Shown here one piece after another: positions 26,001 through 35,545 of a stretch of 64,000 nucleotides of DNA. The position numbers and the translations under genes are program-made. Under the pieces are notes generated by a model. That model worked only from the letters and a program-made list of their open reading frames with translations. It was not told where the DNA came from and did not search any database. Every line of letters starts with the position of its first letter. The stretch's first letter is position 1. The DNA is from Halichondria panicea. Its lineage: Eukaryota > Porifera > Demospongiae > Suberitida > Halichondriidae. The stretch lies in the NCBI RefSeq assembly GCF_963675165.1, contig NC_087381.1, positions 1,798,001 to 1,862,000 on the forward strand. The letters run 5' to 3'.

Positions 26001-29000
26001 ACACATGTCACCACTGTAACACTAGTCACAAATGTAACAACTGTCAACTGTAACACATGTCACCAATGCAACACATGTCACCACTGTAACAACTGTAACA
26101 CTAGTTACCACTGTAACAACTGTAACATCTGTCACCACTGTAACAACTGTAACACATGTCACCAATGCAACACATGTCACTACTGTAACACTTTAGTCTG
26201 GCACCACTATAGACTATAAGTACTATAAGAACTAGTGTTACAGTTGTTGCATGTGTTACAGTGGTGACAAGTGTTACAGTTGTGACTAGCGTTACAGATG
26301 TTACAGTGGTGGCATGTTGTTACAGTTGTGACTAGTGTTACAGTTGTTACAGTGGTGACTGGTGTTACAGTTGTTACAGTTGTGACTAGCGTTACAGTTG
26401 TTACAGTTGTGACAAGTGTTACAGTTGTTACAGTGGTGACAAGTGTTACAGTTGTTACAGTGGTGACTAGCGTTACAGTTGTTACAGTTGTGACTAGTGT
26501 TACAGTTGTTAGAGTGGTGACTAGCGTTACAGTTGTTACAGTTGTGATAAGTGTTACAGTTGTTACAGTGGTGACAAGTGTTACAGTTGTTACAGTGGTG
26601 ACTAGCGTTACAGTTGTTACAGTTGTGACTAGTGTTACAGTTGTTACAGTGGTGACTAGTGTTACAGTTGTTACAGTGGTGACTAGCGTTACAGTTGTTA
26701 CAGTGGTGACTAGTGTTACAGTTGTTACAGTGGTGACAAGTGTTACAATTGTTACAGTGGTGACTAGTGTTACAGTGGTGACAAGTGTTACAGTTATTAC
26801 AGTGGTGACTAGCGTTACAGTTGTTACAGTTGTGACAAGTGTTACAGTCGTTACAGTGGTGACATGTGTTACAGTTGTTATAGCTGTGACTAGTGTTACA
26901 GTGGTGACAAGTGTTACAATTGTTACAGTGGTGACTAGTGTTACAGTGGTGACAAGTGTTACAGTTGTTACAGTGGTGACTAGCGTTACAGTTGTTACAG
27001 TTGTGACTAGTGTTACAGTTGTTACAGTGGTGACAAGTGTTACAATTGTTACAGTGGTGACTAGTGTTACAGTGGTGACAAGTGTTACAGTTGTTACAGT
27101 GGTGACTAGCGTTACAGTTGTTACAGTTGTGACTAGTGTTACAGTTGTTAGAGTGGTGACAAGTGTTACAGTTGTTACAGTGGTGACAAGTGTTACAGTC
27201 GTTACAGTGGTGACATGTGTTACAGTTGTTATAGCTGTGACTAGTGTTACAGTTGTGACATGTGTTACAGTTGTTACAGTGGTGACAAGTGTTACAATTG
27301 TTACAGTGGTGACTAGTGTTACAGTTGTGACATGTGTTACAGTTGTTACAGCTGTGACTAGTGTTATAGTTGTTACAGTAGTCAAGTGTTACAGTTGTTA
27401 CAGTTATGACTAGTGTTACAGTGGTGACAAGTGTTACAGTTGTTACAGCGGTGACTAGCGTTACAGTTGTTACAGTGGTGACAAGTGTTACAGTTGTGAC
27501 TAGTGTTACAGTTGTTACTGTGGTGACAAGTGTTACAGTTGTTACAGTTGTTACAGTGGTGACAAGTGTTACCAGTTGTTACAGTGGTGACTAGCGTTAC
27601 AGTGGTGACAAGTGTTACAGTTGTTACAGTTGTTACAGTGGTGACAATAGTTACAGTTGTTACAGTTGTTACAGTGGTGAGTTGTGACTAGTGTTACAGT
27701 GGTGACAAGTGTTACAGTTGTTACAGTGGTGATAAGTGTTACAGTTGTTACAGTGGTGATAAGTGTTACAGTTGTTACAGTGGTGACTGGTGTTACAGTT
27801 GTTGCAGTTGTTACAGTGGTGATTGATGTTACATTAGTTACAGTAGTGACATAATTATATGTTACACTTAATTATGTGGAATGGAATGTAACCATAATAT
27901 TGATGTCATTATAGAGGCTTAATTATATTCATGAATTGTGACTTTTTATACCAAGGTATAGCCAGTAATACCAAGGCGTATAAAAGAAGAGAGGGCATGC
28001 AACTCCACTATCAGTACACGTAGCTAGCAGAGTTCAAATGTGGGCGGAGGAATGTGTGCATTTGCATAAAGTGCTAGAAATAGAAATTTCATTTCATGCA
28101 CAGTCATGCACATTCAACCGCCCACGTTTGAACTCTGCTCATATAGGAGTTGCATGCCCTCTCTTCTTTTATACGCCCTTGGTAATACGGTATATTTTGA
28201 ATGCTATACTTTATCAATACAGCCATCATTATTAGCTACAAGCAAGAATCAAACGATCAACCTAATAATGAATTGCTTGCCTCGTAGTGACTCCTATTCC
28301 AATAGTTGCTGTAACAGTGGGCATCAGGTGGCAGTACTATGAAACCCTTGATGTGTGAGTTTGCATGGCGTACAAATTGGTGTGTATAAAAGTAATATCC
28401 GCTTATATGAGTATCACAGCTATTGCTACGTATGTGCTATTGCCAGTAAATGTATTTAACAAAAAATATAAAAATTAATTCTTCAGCTGTTGGTTGCCAC
28501 TGGCAGATGGAACTATTTTCGGATTCATTGTACCAGTTCTTGTCATTATGTTGGTGAGGAAATATCTATTGTATTCGATATTGTGTGTGTGCCGAGAGGT
28601 ATCTGTAATAAAAATTAATATTGCTAGTATTATATCATTCTATGTTGATGTACTTCTCTTTCTATCTTTTTACAGATTAATTTTGTATTCATTGTCATTG
28701 CCCTGAGGGTGATTCTGAAGAACCAGAAAGAAAGAGCTGTAAGGACAGGCAGGAAAGACTCTCAGAGTGGAAAACAGAAAAGTATTGCAAGGTACGTACT
28801 TGCTCAGAGTCCATTGTAATTATAGATATACGTGCCATGCATGCATGCCGTACGGATATAAAAATGTACCAGGATTTTAGTTCGGGTCAGCTTAATCTCT
28901 ATATATAATTATACTGGTATGCATGGGCTAATAATAAATCTCTATGAATTGTATAATATTATTATGCTAATTTTCTACCATAATAATTAATCATAATTAT

Positions 29001-30312
29001 TATGAAATTCAGATCCATTTTACTGGCCACTGTTGTCCTTCTTCCTCTCCTTGGTCTAACTTGGCTATTTGGTCTCCTCGTGATCGTTGCTACATCACCT
29101 GTCTTTGATTGGCTCTTCACAATACTCAATTCACTCCAGGTATAATTAGGTGACATAATTAGGTCGTAATTACGACATTCGTGCATGCATGCTTGAATGA
29201 CCAATTTTTGCAGGGCTTGGCTATACTATTCTTTCATGTGATCAGGACTGATAAGGTATACATAGAATTTTCCAGGAAGGAGATTAATTGATGGTATGAT
29301 GCATGTGCAAAATGAACTATTTACCACACTGTAAAAGTTAGGATAATTATAAGGAAGTGTGTACATGACACAGAGAGACCTATATTTAACCGTATATATG
29401 TCCAGTAAAGGTTACACGCATGCATGCTCGCATATTATTGAACATGCCTCTTTTATAATACTCTCTCTCTCTCTCTCTCTCTCTATACACCTCCCCTTTC
29501 TCTTAATTCGGATTAGTAAGCTGGGAAGTATTCGTGTTCAATGCTATAATTATATACATGCATATTATTATAGTAGAATGTGTATATGATTGTACCCATG
29601 CATGCATGCATCCTATGATTATATTGTTTTTAGGTGTGGAGTAGAATTGGTCCGCATTTCTCATCTGCTTCCAAGTGGTTCTCAACACATTTTGGGCATG
29701 CGAGCAGAAAGTTCAGATCGGTAGGTCAAATTTTGTGGACGTGTGTTTAGCATACATGAGACTATACATTATTGGCCCCTCTGTTTTAAGTATCAAAATA
29801 ATTTCCAGCTATAATTATATTCAAGATTTCAAAATGATTTCATCTCAGTTATTTTTATAGATGACAAGATCTTCTGCTTACACAAATAAGTCAAAGTCTA
29901 TTTCCGAGCTCAAGGGTAAGTTTTGTGCTCATGAATGCATGAGGATGGAAGATTAGTATATCGTATGTATATTTATTTCGTTATACCTATAATTTTATAC
30001 AATGTGTTTCTGAACTGAAATACAATTGAAAGTTAATTGTCTGCAGACACTGGATTGGGCGCACTAAGGTCAACTCTCCCTTCTGACAGCACTCTTAAAC
30101 AAGTGCCCTCCTCAAGCCTAAGCTTCACTAACCCTCAGTCTCAATTTCATTCCGACCCGGTGAAAGAAGACTTCGCCCTGTCACAGGAGGTTCCTATGGA
30201 AACTATGGACTTACAAGAAGTGGAAGATGAATCAATTCATTTTAAGTTTAAATTTAAAGGAGCCACGGTAGTCGTCTACCCTAATGCTGGTGTATCTACT
30301 GCAGAATTATAA
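14030..30312 (+). CDS. Adhesion GPCR, copy 1 (mucin-stalk form, premature stop in exon 1)
   Basis: Exons: 14030-14552, 14606-14746, 17252-18712, 18778-18843, 19761-19874, 20152-20246, 20593-20802, 20852-20920, 21303-21420, 21529-21693, 21968-22167, 22532-22584, 22761-22896, 23118-23224, 23439-23550, 23782-23935, 28288-28354, 28487-28553, 28676-28791, 29013-29139, 29214-29255, 29634-29720, 29861-29915, 30047-30312. They sum to 4,551 nt (1,516 codons plus stop) with compatible phases. Order: signal peptide (MWVLRLVCFEALLIGQVFSQ); N-terminal region; Cys-rich module ([15 protein letters not shown]); Ser/Thr stalk; HRM-like domain (WPNTPSG...QQCPGG...[11 protein letters not shown]); GAIN; GPS with CVFWNFS and HLTS (cleavage expected between L and T); 7TM with GLTWLFG in helix 6; cytoplasmic tail ending VSTAEL. 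Codon 111 is TAA (14360-14362), where copy 2 has CAA; the frame stays open beyond it. The CCP exons of copy 2 are deleted: only a 24-bp stub of the first remains at 14792. Either a recent pseudogene, a null allele or a sequence error. Confidence 0.85.
15007..15607. mobile_element. CAGGGGCGTAGCCAG-family element in intron
   Basis: 601 bp with CAGGGGCGTAGCCAG at the left and GCTACGCCCCTG at the right, flanked by AGGTA on both sides. The body carries GCTAGCTAG runs and 'gggcagggctgcttgatttc'. The equivalent place in GPCR copy 2 (about 43490-43510) has no insertion, so it arrived after the duplication or was lost from copy 2. Confidence 0.85.
15745..15955. mobile_element. GATAAGAGTA-family MITE, right end missing
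   Basis: The left terminus GATAAGAGTATGAGTATTGAA and the 'catatcattgtcgtcactgttcaataa' core match the copies at 44707 and 50675. The right inverted terminus is not present. Confidence 0.65.
16084..16232. mobile_element. 149-bp mariner-like MITE
   Basis: Left end CTGTAAAACCTCGATTTAAA and right end TTAAATAGAGGTTTTACGG are inverted repeats flanked by TA. A second inverted pair (GCGACAC/GTGTCGC) follows. Intronic in GPCR copy 1. Confidence 0.8.
17078..17248. mobile_element. CAGTGGCGTAGG MITE sitting on a splice acceptor
   Basis: 171 bp from CAGTGGCGTAGGA to TATGCCACTG, with CAGGG repeated on both sides (17073-17077 and 17249-17253). The duplicated CAGGG contains the AG of the acceptor for the mucin exon, which starts at 17252. 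The MITE therefore regenerated the acceptor and replaced the upstream pyrimidine tract with its own C-rich and T-rich sequence. A related fragment is at about 20435-20510. Confidence 0.8.
17252..18712 (+). CDS. Mucin-like Ser/Thr/Pro stalk exon of GPCR copy 1
   Basis: A single 1,461-nt exon (487 codons), phase 1 at both ends (entry GG|TAC after G; exit CAA|G then GTGCCC). It encodes Ser/Thr/Pro-rich repeats of about 20 residues, for example STGVLSTPSQTPSPSASNSV, interleaved with a longer repeat (SSIDIAIVATTSQ then LKYSVSPSNIAT). It has no Cys and no hydrophobic segment, as expected for an O-glycosylated extended stalk. The open antisense frames are by-products of the repeat period. No counterpart exists in copy 2, where CCP domains occupy this place. 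The next small exon (18778-18843, ATANQEATN...) continues the same kind of linker. Confidence 0.8.
17639..18590 (+). repeat. 60-bp coding repeats and 250-bp higher-order repeats
   Basis: Near-identical 60-bp units ('tgttgtcaactccatcgcaa' core) occur in runs, the most uniform at 17945-18140. A composite block (60-bp unit, 'ttcgaagtccaatttggtca', 'attgatattg', 'ccttcattgaagtattctg') recurs about three times, at about 17780, 18155 and 18410. This is recent unequal exchange inside one exon. Confidence 0.8.
20593..22896 (+). other. GAIN/GPS coding block of copy 1
   Basis: Seven exons (20593-20802 to 22761-22896) make up the GAIN domain. The GPS is split: CVFWNFS lies in the 53-nt exon ending at 22584, and GGW plus the HLTS cleavage tetrapeptide lie at 22761-22896 (H at 22855). 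In adhesion GPCRs the receptor self-cleaves here and the residue after Thr starts the tethered agonist; the sequence that follows is SFAILFTAV. The first Cys (VFW context) and the second Cys (VNCTSS) expected of a GPS are both present. Confidence 0.85.
20955..21273. mobile_element. ACTCGCTGG inverted-repeat element in intron
   Basis: About 65 bp at the left ('ctcgctggccagtccatcct...caactgccaatca') returns inverted at the right ('tgattggcagttgaccagtcc...cagcgagt'). It lies in the 20921-21302 intron of copy 1; the matching intron of copy 2 (55902-55958) is only 57 bp and has no trace of it. Confidence 0.8.
24285..26205 (+). repeat. Satellite arm 1 (9-bp period)
   Basis: About 1.9 kb of 9-bp-phased words: CTGTAACAA, CTGTAACAC and NTGTCACCA, often grouped into 18-27-bp units such as CTGTAACAACTGTAACAC. 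Higher-order blocks of about 100 bp recur (for example those containing 'caccaatgcaacacatgtca'). The period is a multiple of three with few stop codons, so frames on both strands remain open for hundreds of codons (Val/Thr only). It lies within an intron and is not protein-coding. Confidence 0.9.
26220..27850 (-). repeat. Satellite arm 2 (inverted orientation)
   Basis: The same words as arm 1 in reverse complement (GTTACAGTTGTTACAGTGGTGAC). The switch lies at about 26190-26235 around a short unique spacer ('gtctggcaccactatagact'). Arms 1 and 2 could pair as a hairpin of more than 1.5 kb per strand. Repeat grouping differs between arms, so they have diverged by unequal exchange since the inversion arose. 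Confidence 0.9.
27972..28181. mobile_element. 210-bp foldback element using the same target
   Basis: Ends are inverted repeats (CAAGGCGTATAAAAGAAGAG at the left; CTCTTCTTTTATACGCCCTTG at the right). They are followed inside by a second inverted pair ('agagttcaaatgtgggcgg' and its inverse). GTAATAC flanks both ends, so the site reads AGTAATAC, 3.8-kb element, AGTAATAC, this element, GTAATAC. Absent from copy 2. Confidence 0.8.
29461..29484. repeat. (CT)n microsatellite
   Basis: About 12 CT dinucleotides in the intron before the first cytoplasmic-tail exon; the corresponding run in copy 2 (about 61540) is only four or five units long. Confidence 0.9.
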
Positions 30313-30771
30313 TTATAGGCCTGTAAAAACAGTGTGAAGTATTACTTCTATCGATTAGTTCATAGTTTATAGTGTCAACGAACATGTATTGCTAAACCTT
30401 GACATTAATTTACACATATCAAAATTATCTGTACATACATCCAATCAGGATACAGTATAATTATTGGACAATTTGTAGGACATAATAAATGCATGGTCAT
30501 TGACGTATATTTTTGTAGAATGTATAAGTGAATGTTGAGTTTTAGACATTATTATACTACATATACATGTTGACATGCTAAAATTATTCCAAGCATAATT
30601 TATCAGGGCGCCTACTCTGCAGTTAAAATAAAATGTTTGGACGTGGCTGTTATTCGAAAACAAGTACTCGTTTGACAACATGCAATTTAATTACTGATAC
30701 GGGATTAAATTACTGTACGAATTCCTGTCACTATAATAGCACATCATACGATTATAATTATGCTGTAATAA
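30313..30771. other. 3' flank of GPCR copy 1, between convergent genes
   Basis: Homologous to 61850-62569. AATAAA words at about 30484 and 30626 are candidate polyadenylation signals for the GPCR; the first is conserved downstream of copy 2 (about 62236). The GATM 3' end converges from the other side. Confidence 0.45.
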
Positions 30772-31419
30772 TTATTCTAAGTATGATTGACATGGCCACA
30801 ATTTGAAATATGATTCTAGCGTTCCCTTTTGTCGTACGTCGGAAGTCCAGCAGTGGAAGCCACCTCCCAGAGAGTTGGCATGGCGAATTGAGACCTGCAT
30901 CAAAATAATAATACATAAAGAGATGCACCGCAGATGCTGATGCCTCGGTGAAGAGGTACTAATATAGCTTTTATACACACATTGCCATATATCATGATGA
31001 ACGTTCTTAATTCTGCTGCATGCAGGCAGAATCTAGATGGGCGTGCCTGTCCCATGCAGCCATAAAATAGTCTTCAAATGCACAATAGCACTCACTGTAT
31101 ACATGCACTATAGCTGTCAATGTAATATAAATATACATGTATACACATTATAACTATAGGTGCACATTGTGCCATAAGAATTCCATTTCTGATGAAAATC
31201 AATTCCATTTCTGCATGTAAATTATCTAATTTACAATTATACATACGTAATTATTACCTTAATGCATTTTATGCCTAGGCTTTCAAACATCTTCTGTGTT
31301 AGCTCTTTGTGTGCCTCCACCAGCACTCTCCCTGGGTCCAGCATCAGCACATTCATTGATAGCCATTTGGAGGGCATCCAGAGAGGATCAGGCAATAGCG
31401 GCTTGGGGGCCTCCACTAT
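30772..31419 (-). CDS. GATM: Glycine amidinotransferase, last two exons, copy 1 (partial)
   Basis: Two minus-strand exons, phase 0: 31419-31258 (54 codons) and 30894-30772 (to TAA). The first encodes [20 protein letters not shown]...[12 protein letters not shown]. The second encodes [24 protein letters not shown]. Both match the C-terminus of animal GATM, the mitochondrial enzyme that makes guanidinoacetate for creatine synthesis; the Cys in GGGFHC is the known catalytic Cys. Compared with copy 2, the last exon reads Q instead of R after DVR, and a base change removes the usual stop after ESYF so that eleven extra codons follow. No upstream exons were found to the right, so this copy is probably a truncated by-product of the segmental duplication. 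Confidence 0.85.
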
Positions 31420-33298
31420 CTAGCGTGTGAGTGCATGTGTGGGGTGGGGGTGGGAGTGAGTTAAACGTGCAATTAAAGGCACTTCACATTCTATAAGATG
31501 CATTAACGGCTTGGGGGCCTCCACTATTTAAAGGTGTATGAGGGTAGACATGTGTATATATGATTGGAAACACTTTCATTGGCTTTAGGATCATGTGTTT
31601 AAGCTATAGTAACTGGTTACAAACACATTATCATACACATAATACGTATATGTACTCAATTTACAATAGTATATATGTACATGTCAATCTTCATTACTTA
31701 TATAGACCGTCTCAACGTATACACCACTCAACATACATAGTCCAAATTAACTCAAGGCTAAACGTGCATTTACATCTACGTATTACTATACATGTACCTG
31801 CTACTTATTACTACAAATGAATGTTTTTGCAAGTCAGCATTCTATCTATAGTGCATGGGGGCACTCAGGGGGGAAACTTCTACCATCTACTTAAATGGCA
31901 TTCAAATTGCATCTCTTAGAAGCTACCATTTCTTGGGGAAAATTAACATTTTATTGCACAGTTAATTGTGCATGCAATCACAAATTTTAATACTCACAAG
32001 AGTTCTAGCTATAATAATGAAAGCACAGCGGGTGCATGCTGATGCCTCGGTGGATGCATGTGCAAAGCTACATAACATAAAGCTACAAGCTATTGCTAAT
32101 ACACACATAATATCGTGATGAACATTTTTGCATTAGGCTAATCACAGGGAAACTCAAAGAGTGGGAAATGATTGATAATCGTAATTGTTGCTAAAAGGAT
32201 GCCAAAAGTACAGTCTAAATAAAGTTAATGGCTGCTACCGTGACACCGATCAGTACAGTAGAGCCTTGCAGCTCTCTTCTCACTCTTGCAGCTAACCAAT
32301 AGCTATATATAGTGTTCTATAGTGCAGACCTATAACAATACCCTCCATTGACAAGTTTTGCTCCGCACTTTTCTGAAAGGGATCCAATGACATTCCAAGT
32401 AGGCATATAACTCAAAGCAAACATTATATTGCAAGTCTACAAATTAATTCAGCTACTATGGAATGCACTGAATCCCCTGAAGTGTAAGTGCGGTTACAAT
32501 TACAGGGCTAATATGACGTTGAGCAATCTGATAGGCTGCAATGCTCGTTGCAGCTGAGACGAGTGACTGGTAGGCAGTTTGCCAGTCCCTCGCGCTACGC
32601 ACGCGAGGGGCTGTCGCCGCCAGTCTAGCTAGCTAGCTAGCTGCCAATGTGCAAGTTCAAGCTTCTTAGTTTATGCTCGCTTTTATTCGACAACAAAGCT
32701 CTAACATCAAAATCTACTATTGTTAAAACTAATAACTTATTGTGTGAAGGCTATCCATGCTGTAAACGCAGTGCTGTGGCAGCCAGGTGAGCAGATCCTG
32801 AACTTACAAACAGACAAACAAACAGACAAATCAAACGACTACTATACCCATGGCCGCCCACGCGCGCCTCGGGTAATAACCTCCTCTGAACACATTCATC
32901 TCTATAAATCTACAAGTATAGTATAAACTGAAGAAGAGAGGGCATGTGCTATGGGATGGAAACGTATAATCTTGGTTGCCGGATGCGTGGTCTTCTTTTC
33001 TTTCTTGCCTCCTTGAACAGTGGCCTGGTCTCGAGGCTAGGCTGGGACGTTTATGGTCAGCCAGAGGAAGTCTAATGCATGCATGCTCTCAATAAGAGGA
33101 ATTACTGTGAGCATTATAATCATTTTGTAAAATTTTCTCTGCCACACTGCATGCCTGATTGAACTTGACGAAATAGGCTAACCAAGTGTTAGCTATAATT
33201 ATTACATGAAATATAAAAAATACAAAACAAACGTGATAATTATAGATTATGCTGAATAATAATAAATAGCTAATTATTGATAATTATGGCCATGCACA
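31420..33298. other. Intergenic; first 0.8 kb duplicated at the window's right end
   Basis: 31420-32207 aligns with 63213-64000. At 31505-31530 the acceptor region of the GATM exon is repeated ('ggcttgggggcctccactat'), without the rest of the exon. 32030-32450 belongs to the dispersed 'gatgcctcggtgg' repeat. No other GATM exons or genes were recognised. Confidence 0.5.
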
Positions 33299-33391
33299 TT
33301 AGAAGTATGATTCTAGCGTTCCCTTTCGTCGTACGTCGCAAGTCCAGCAGTGGAAGCCACCTCCCAGAGAGTTGGCATGGCGAATTGAGAC
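33299..33391 (-). pseudogene. Orphan copy of the GATM terminal exon
   Basis: 93 bp with an intact acceptor (CTGCAG then GTCTC) and stop, encoding [20 protein letters not shown] and KGTLESYF. It is the third copy of this exon in the window, and the one closest to vertebrate GATM because it keeps WTCDVRRKG where the other two have S in place of C. No preceding GATM exon was found within the next several kb on this strand. It may be an isolated fragment, or the true last exon of a GATM gene whose other exons were displaced. Confidence 0.7.
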
Positions 33392-33399
33392 CTGCATTA

Positions 33400-33726
33400 A
33401 ATTAAACTGTACATGTCACTGTATAAATACCGTATATGCTTAACCAGGAGCCGCGGCTACTAAATGTTTTTGCTGGAAGAGGAGGCTACAATTAGAGAGA
33501 GGCCACTGTTCAAGAGCGGCGTTTATTAGCTCTAGCTAATTCAACAACCTTTAGTTTGTCATCAAAAGTTCTTTTCACCTGCATAAACTTGAACTCTGCC
33601 ATGAGAAAGTCTTTGTGAAGCACTAACAAGCTGCTACCTGTACCTAGTAACTACGTACATGTAGCTAGCTAGCTGCTAGTATTATTTTTTTGGGTTGCCG
33701 CTAGTTGGGCGGAGTCCAACCAACTA
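33400..33726. other. Intergenic repeat patchwork
   Basis: Contains a segment around 'ggctactaaatgttt' and 'gaggctac' that recurs at 34870-34930, and GCTAGCTAG runs. No gene seen. Confidence 0.4.
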
Positions 33727-33735
33727 GGTTGCCGC

Positions 33736-34815
33736 TAGCCTCGATCCCAGGCCGAGTTTTCGCTTTTATAACGGTTAGGCGAACAACTGGGCCTGGTACT
33801 AGTTGTCTGCGCATGCGTCAGTCGTTCGTCAGATTCTGACGAATGGATATTCTTGTTCACTTTCGTGACATTTATATTCGTGTACTATCGTGTACTAGAA
33901 GTCAGTTCCCGTTTTATCATTATTGGAATCGATTGGAATGGCTCTTAGCTGAAGCTTCTCTCTTCTCTGAAGCTTATTCTGAAGACTGAACAACAAGGGA
34001 AGAGGTATAAAGCTTTGTCAAGCTTGTTAAGGTCAGATATTTTTGTGTGGGCCCTATGGCCGGCTATGCTATCAAGTCTTGTTCATGTTTGGCAAGAATG
34101 TAGGTAGACTATAGTTTCATCATTAATATGGTGGATCAAGTGAAGAGTGTGAGCTAGAGAACTTGGTGCTGCCATCATCAGCTCGTCGACAATGACACTA
34201 TAACCGAGAAATTTAATATGTATAGATCTACACGTATTTAAAATGTCTACTTCTCTGCAATGGCTAATATCCAGCTATCCCAACAGTGCTCCTCTTGGCT
34301 ATACTAACGGACGAGACTGGACAGTTTGAGGTAAGGGTTTAACCGTCTTTGGTTTCTTTTAATATTGTCCTATACTCACAGACACAGGACTGGAGTATGA
34401 CCTGCTCATTCGAGCGTTGCTGGGTAGCTCAGAGACATCAAGAGAATCTACGTTTTCTCAAGCAATGAGTTACGAGTTGGGGCCTAGAATCAGAGAAGTC
34501 CAGCAGCCTGCTAAATCTTTTTGAAACGTAATTTGAAGGCATTCAATCATCCTGAAGTTGCCCTGGGTCACTGTAATTGTGCTGCAGCACAACTGGCAAC
34601 TCCCCAGGCCTTTGTGAAGCAGCTCCCTATGTGCATCTTTTGTGTACTCACTCTGTGCATTTTCTGTGTACAAATTTCTATTATTGATTTATTAAATATT
34701 TTTGCCGACCACAAATATACAATGAAAATTTGACGCATGCGCAGACAACTAGTACCAGGCCCAGTTGTTCGCCTAACCGTTATAAAAGCGAAAACTCGGC
34801 CTGGGATCGAGGCTA
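33736..34815. mobile_element. 1,080-bp element with about 84-bp inverted ends and 9-bp target duplication
   Basis: The left end TAGCCTCGATCCCAGGCCGA and the right end (exact inverse through GGCTA) pair over roughly 84 bp, up to CATGCGTC/GACGCATGCG. GGTTGCCGC is repeated on both sides (33727-33735 and 34816-34824). A 9-bp duplication is characteristic of Mutator-like elements. The interior contains no recognisable transposase, only short open frames. Confidence 0.85.
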
Positions 34816-34989
34816 GGTTGCCGCATGCAGAAATGCTAGAGTCAAAGTTCACTGAGGCTACTATTTGAGAGCGGCTACTAAATGTTTCATTTTGCTAGCA
34901 AGGGAGGCTACTATTTGAGTGCGGCCTCTGATCGAGCATACAGTGCACACTTTTCTACATTTCTCAGGTAAATTGAAGAGAGGTGCATT

Positions 34990-35545
34990 CCAGACCATAG
35001 AGATAGAAGAGAAAGGGATTGGCAACGGAGTGCACTTCCGGTACCATCCGTGTTTCGCCTCGAGGCTTACTTCTACATGGGAGTCTAAACATGAATAATT
35101 CATGAGAATTGTTTTTACCGTGTATAAAAAAGTCTACAAGCAGTTCTACTGCTAAACATCAACTTCACCTCATTTGTGTGGCGATTTGGGACATAGCACA
35201 CTACTTAGTAACACAACCTTAGCTATATCATAGGTGCTATAAGCAGGTAGCAGGAACACAAGCATGAAAATGCCTCTGACAGAGGCTCTGTGTACCTCTA
35301 GCTACTTCACGAAATCAAGATTATATTTTATTCATTTCTAAATGATACCTACCATCAGGGGGCATGTGTTTAAGTGTTGGAGGGGTCTTTGAGAAGTAGG
35401 CATTAGATACAATAAGTTTCCCGGGTTTTCGCGGGAGTTTTAGGGCGAAACACGGATGGTTTCAGGCCCATCTGTGTTCATTCAATGTAAAAGCATCACG
35501 TGAACTGCCCCCGTTGCCAATCCCTTTCTCTTCTATCTATGGTTA
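34990..35545. repeat. Inverted repeat pair
   Basis: 34993-35060 ('agagaaagggattggcaacg', 'accatccgtgtttcgcc') returns inverted at 35440-35543. The spacer is unremarkable and contains no gene. Probably another degenerate foldback element, lying just upstream of the kinase exons. Confidence 0.65.

Larger units (their letters stand above)
24157..27963. mobile_element. 3.8-kb foldback element carrying a two-armed satellite, 8-bp target duplication
   Basis: The outermost 45 bp are perfect inverted repeats (GGCTATACCTTGGTATAAAA at the left; its exact inverse at 27919-27963). Beyond them the inverted similarity continues through 'ggttacattccattcc' into the satellite. AGTAATAC lies directly outside both ends (24149-24156 and 27964-27971). 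GPCR copy 2 has one uninterrupted AGTAATAC at 58986-58993 in the same intron, which is the natural empty site. There is no transposase. An 8-bp duplication is compatible with hAT-type transposition, but the family is not identified. Confidence 0.85.
23118..29255 (+). other. Seven-transmembrane coding block of copy 1
   Basis: Exon by exon: TM1 in 23118-23224 ([20 protein letters not shown]); TM2 in 23439-23550 ([14 protein letters not shown]); TM3 and the start of TM4 in 23782-23935 ([15 protein letters not shown]); TM4 in 28288-28354 ([12 protein letters not shown]) with the second extracellular loop reading YETLDVCWLP across the junction; TM5 in 28487-28553 and 28676-28791; TM6 in 29013-29139 ([12 protein letters not shown]); TM7 in 29013-29139 and 29214-29255 ([16 protein letters not shown]). 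These are typical class-B2 signatures. The intron between TM3 and TM4 is swollen to 4.35 kb by two insertions. Confidence 0.9.

Noticed and set aside
24233-27594. Open frames of 371-606 codons of Thr/Val repeats on both strands
   Set aside because: They follow from a 9-bp satellite inside an intron of a well-supported gene; the element has transposon boundaries, and the paralogue splices across the same place without it.
28962-29204. Minus-strand frame over the TM6 exon (also 61111-61311)
   Set aside because: Antisense of a conserved 7TM exon; duplicated only because the exon is.
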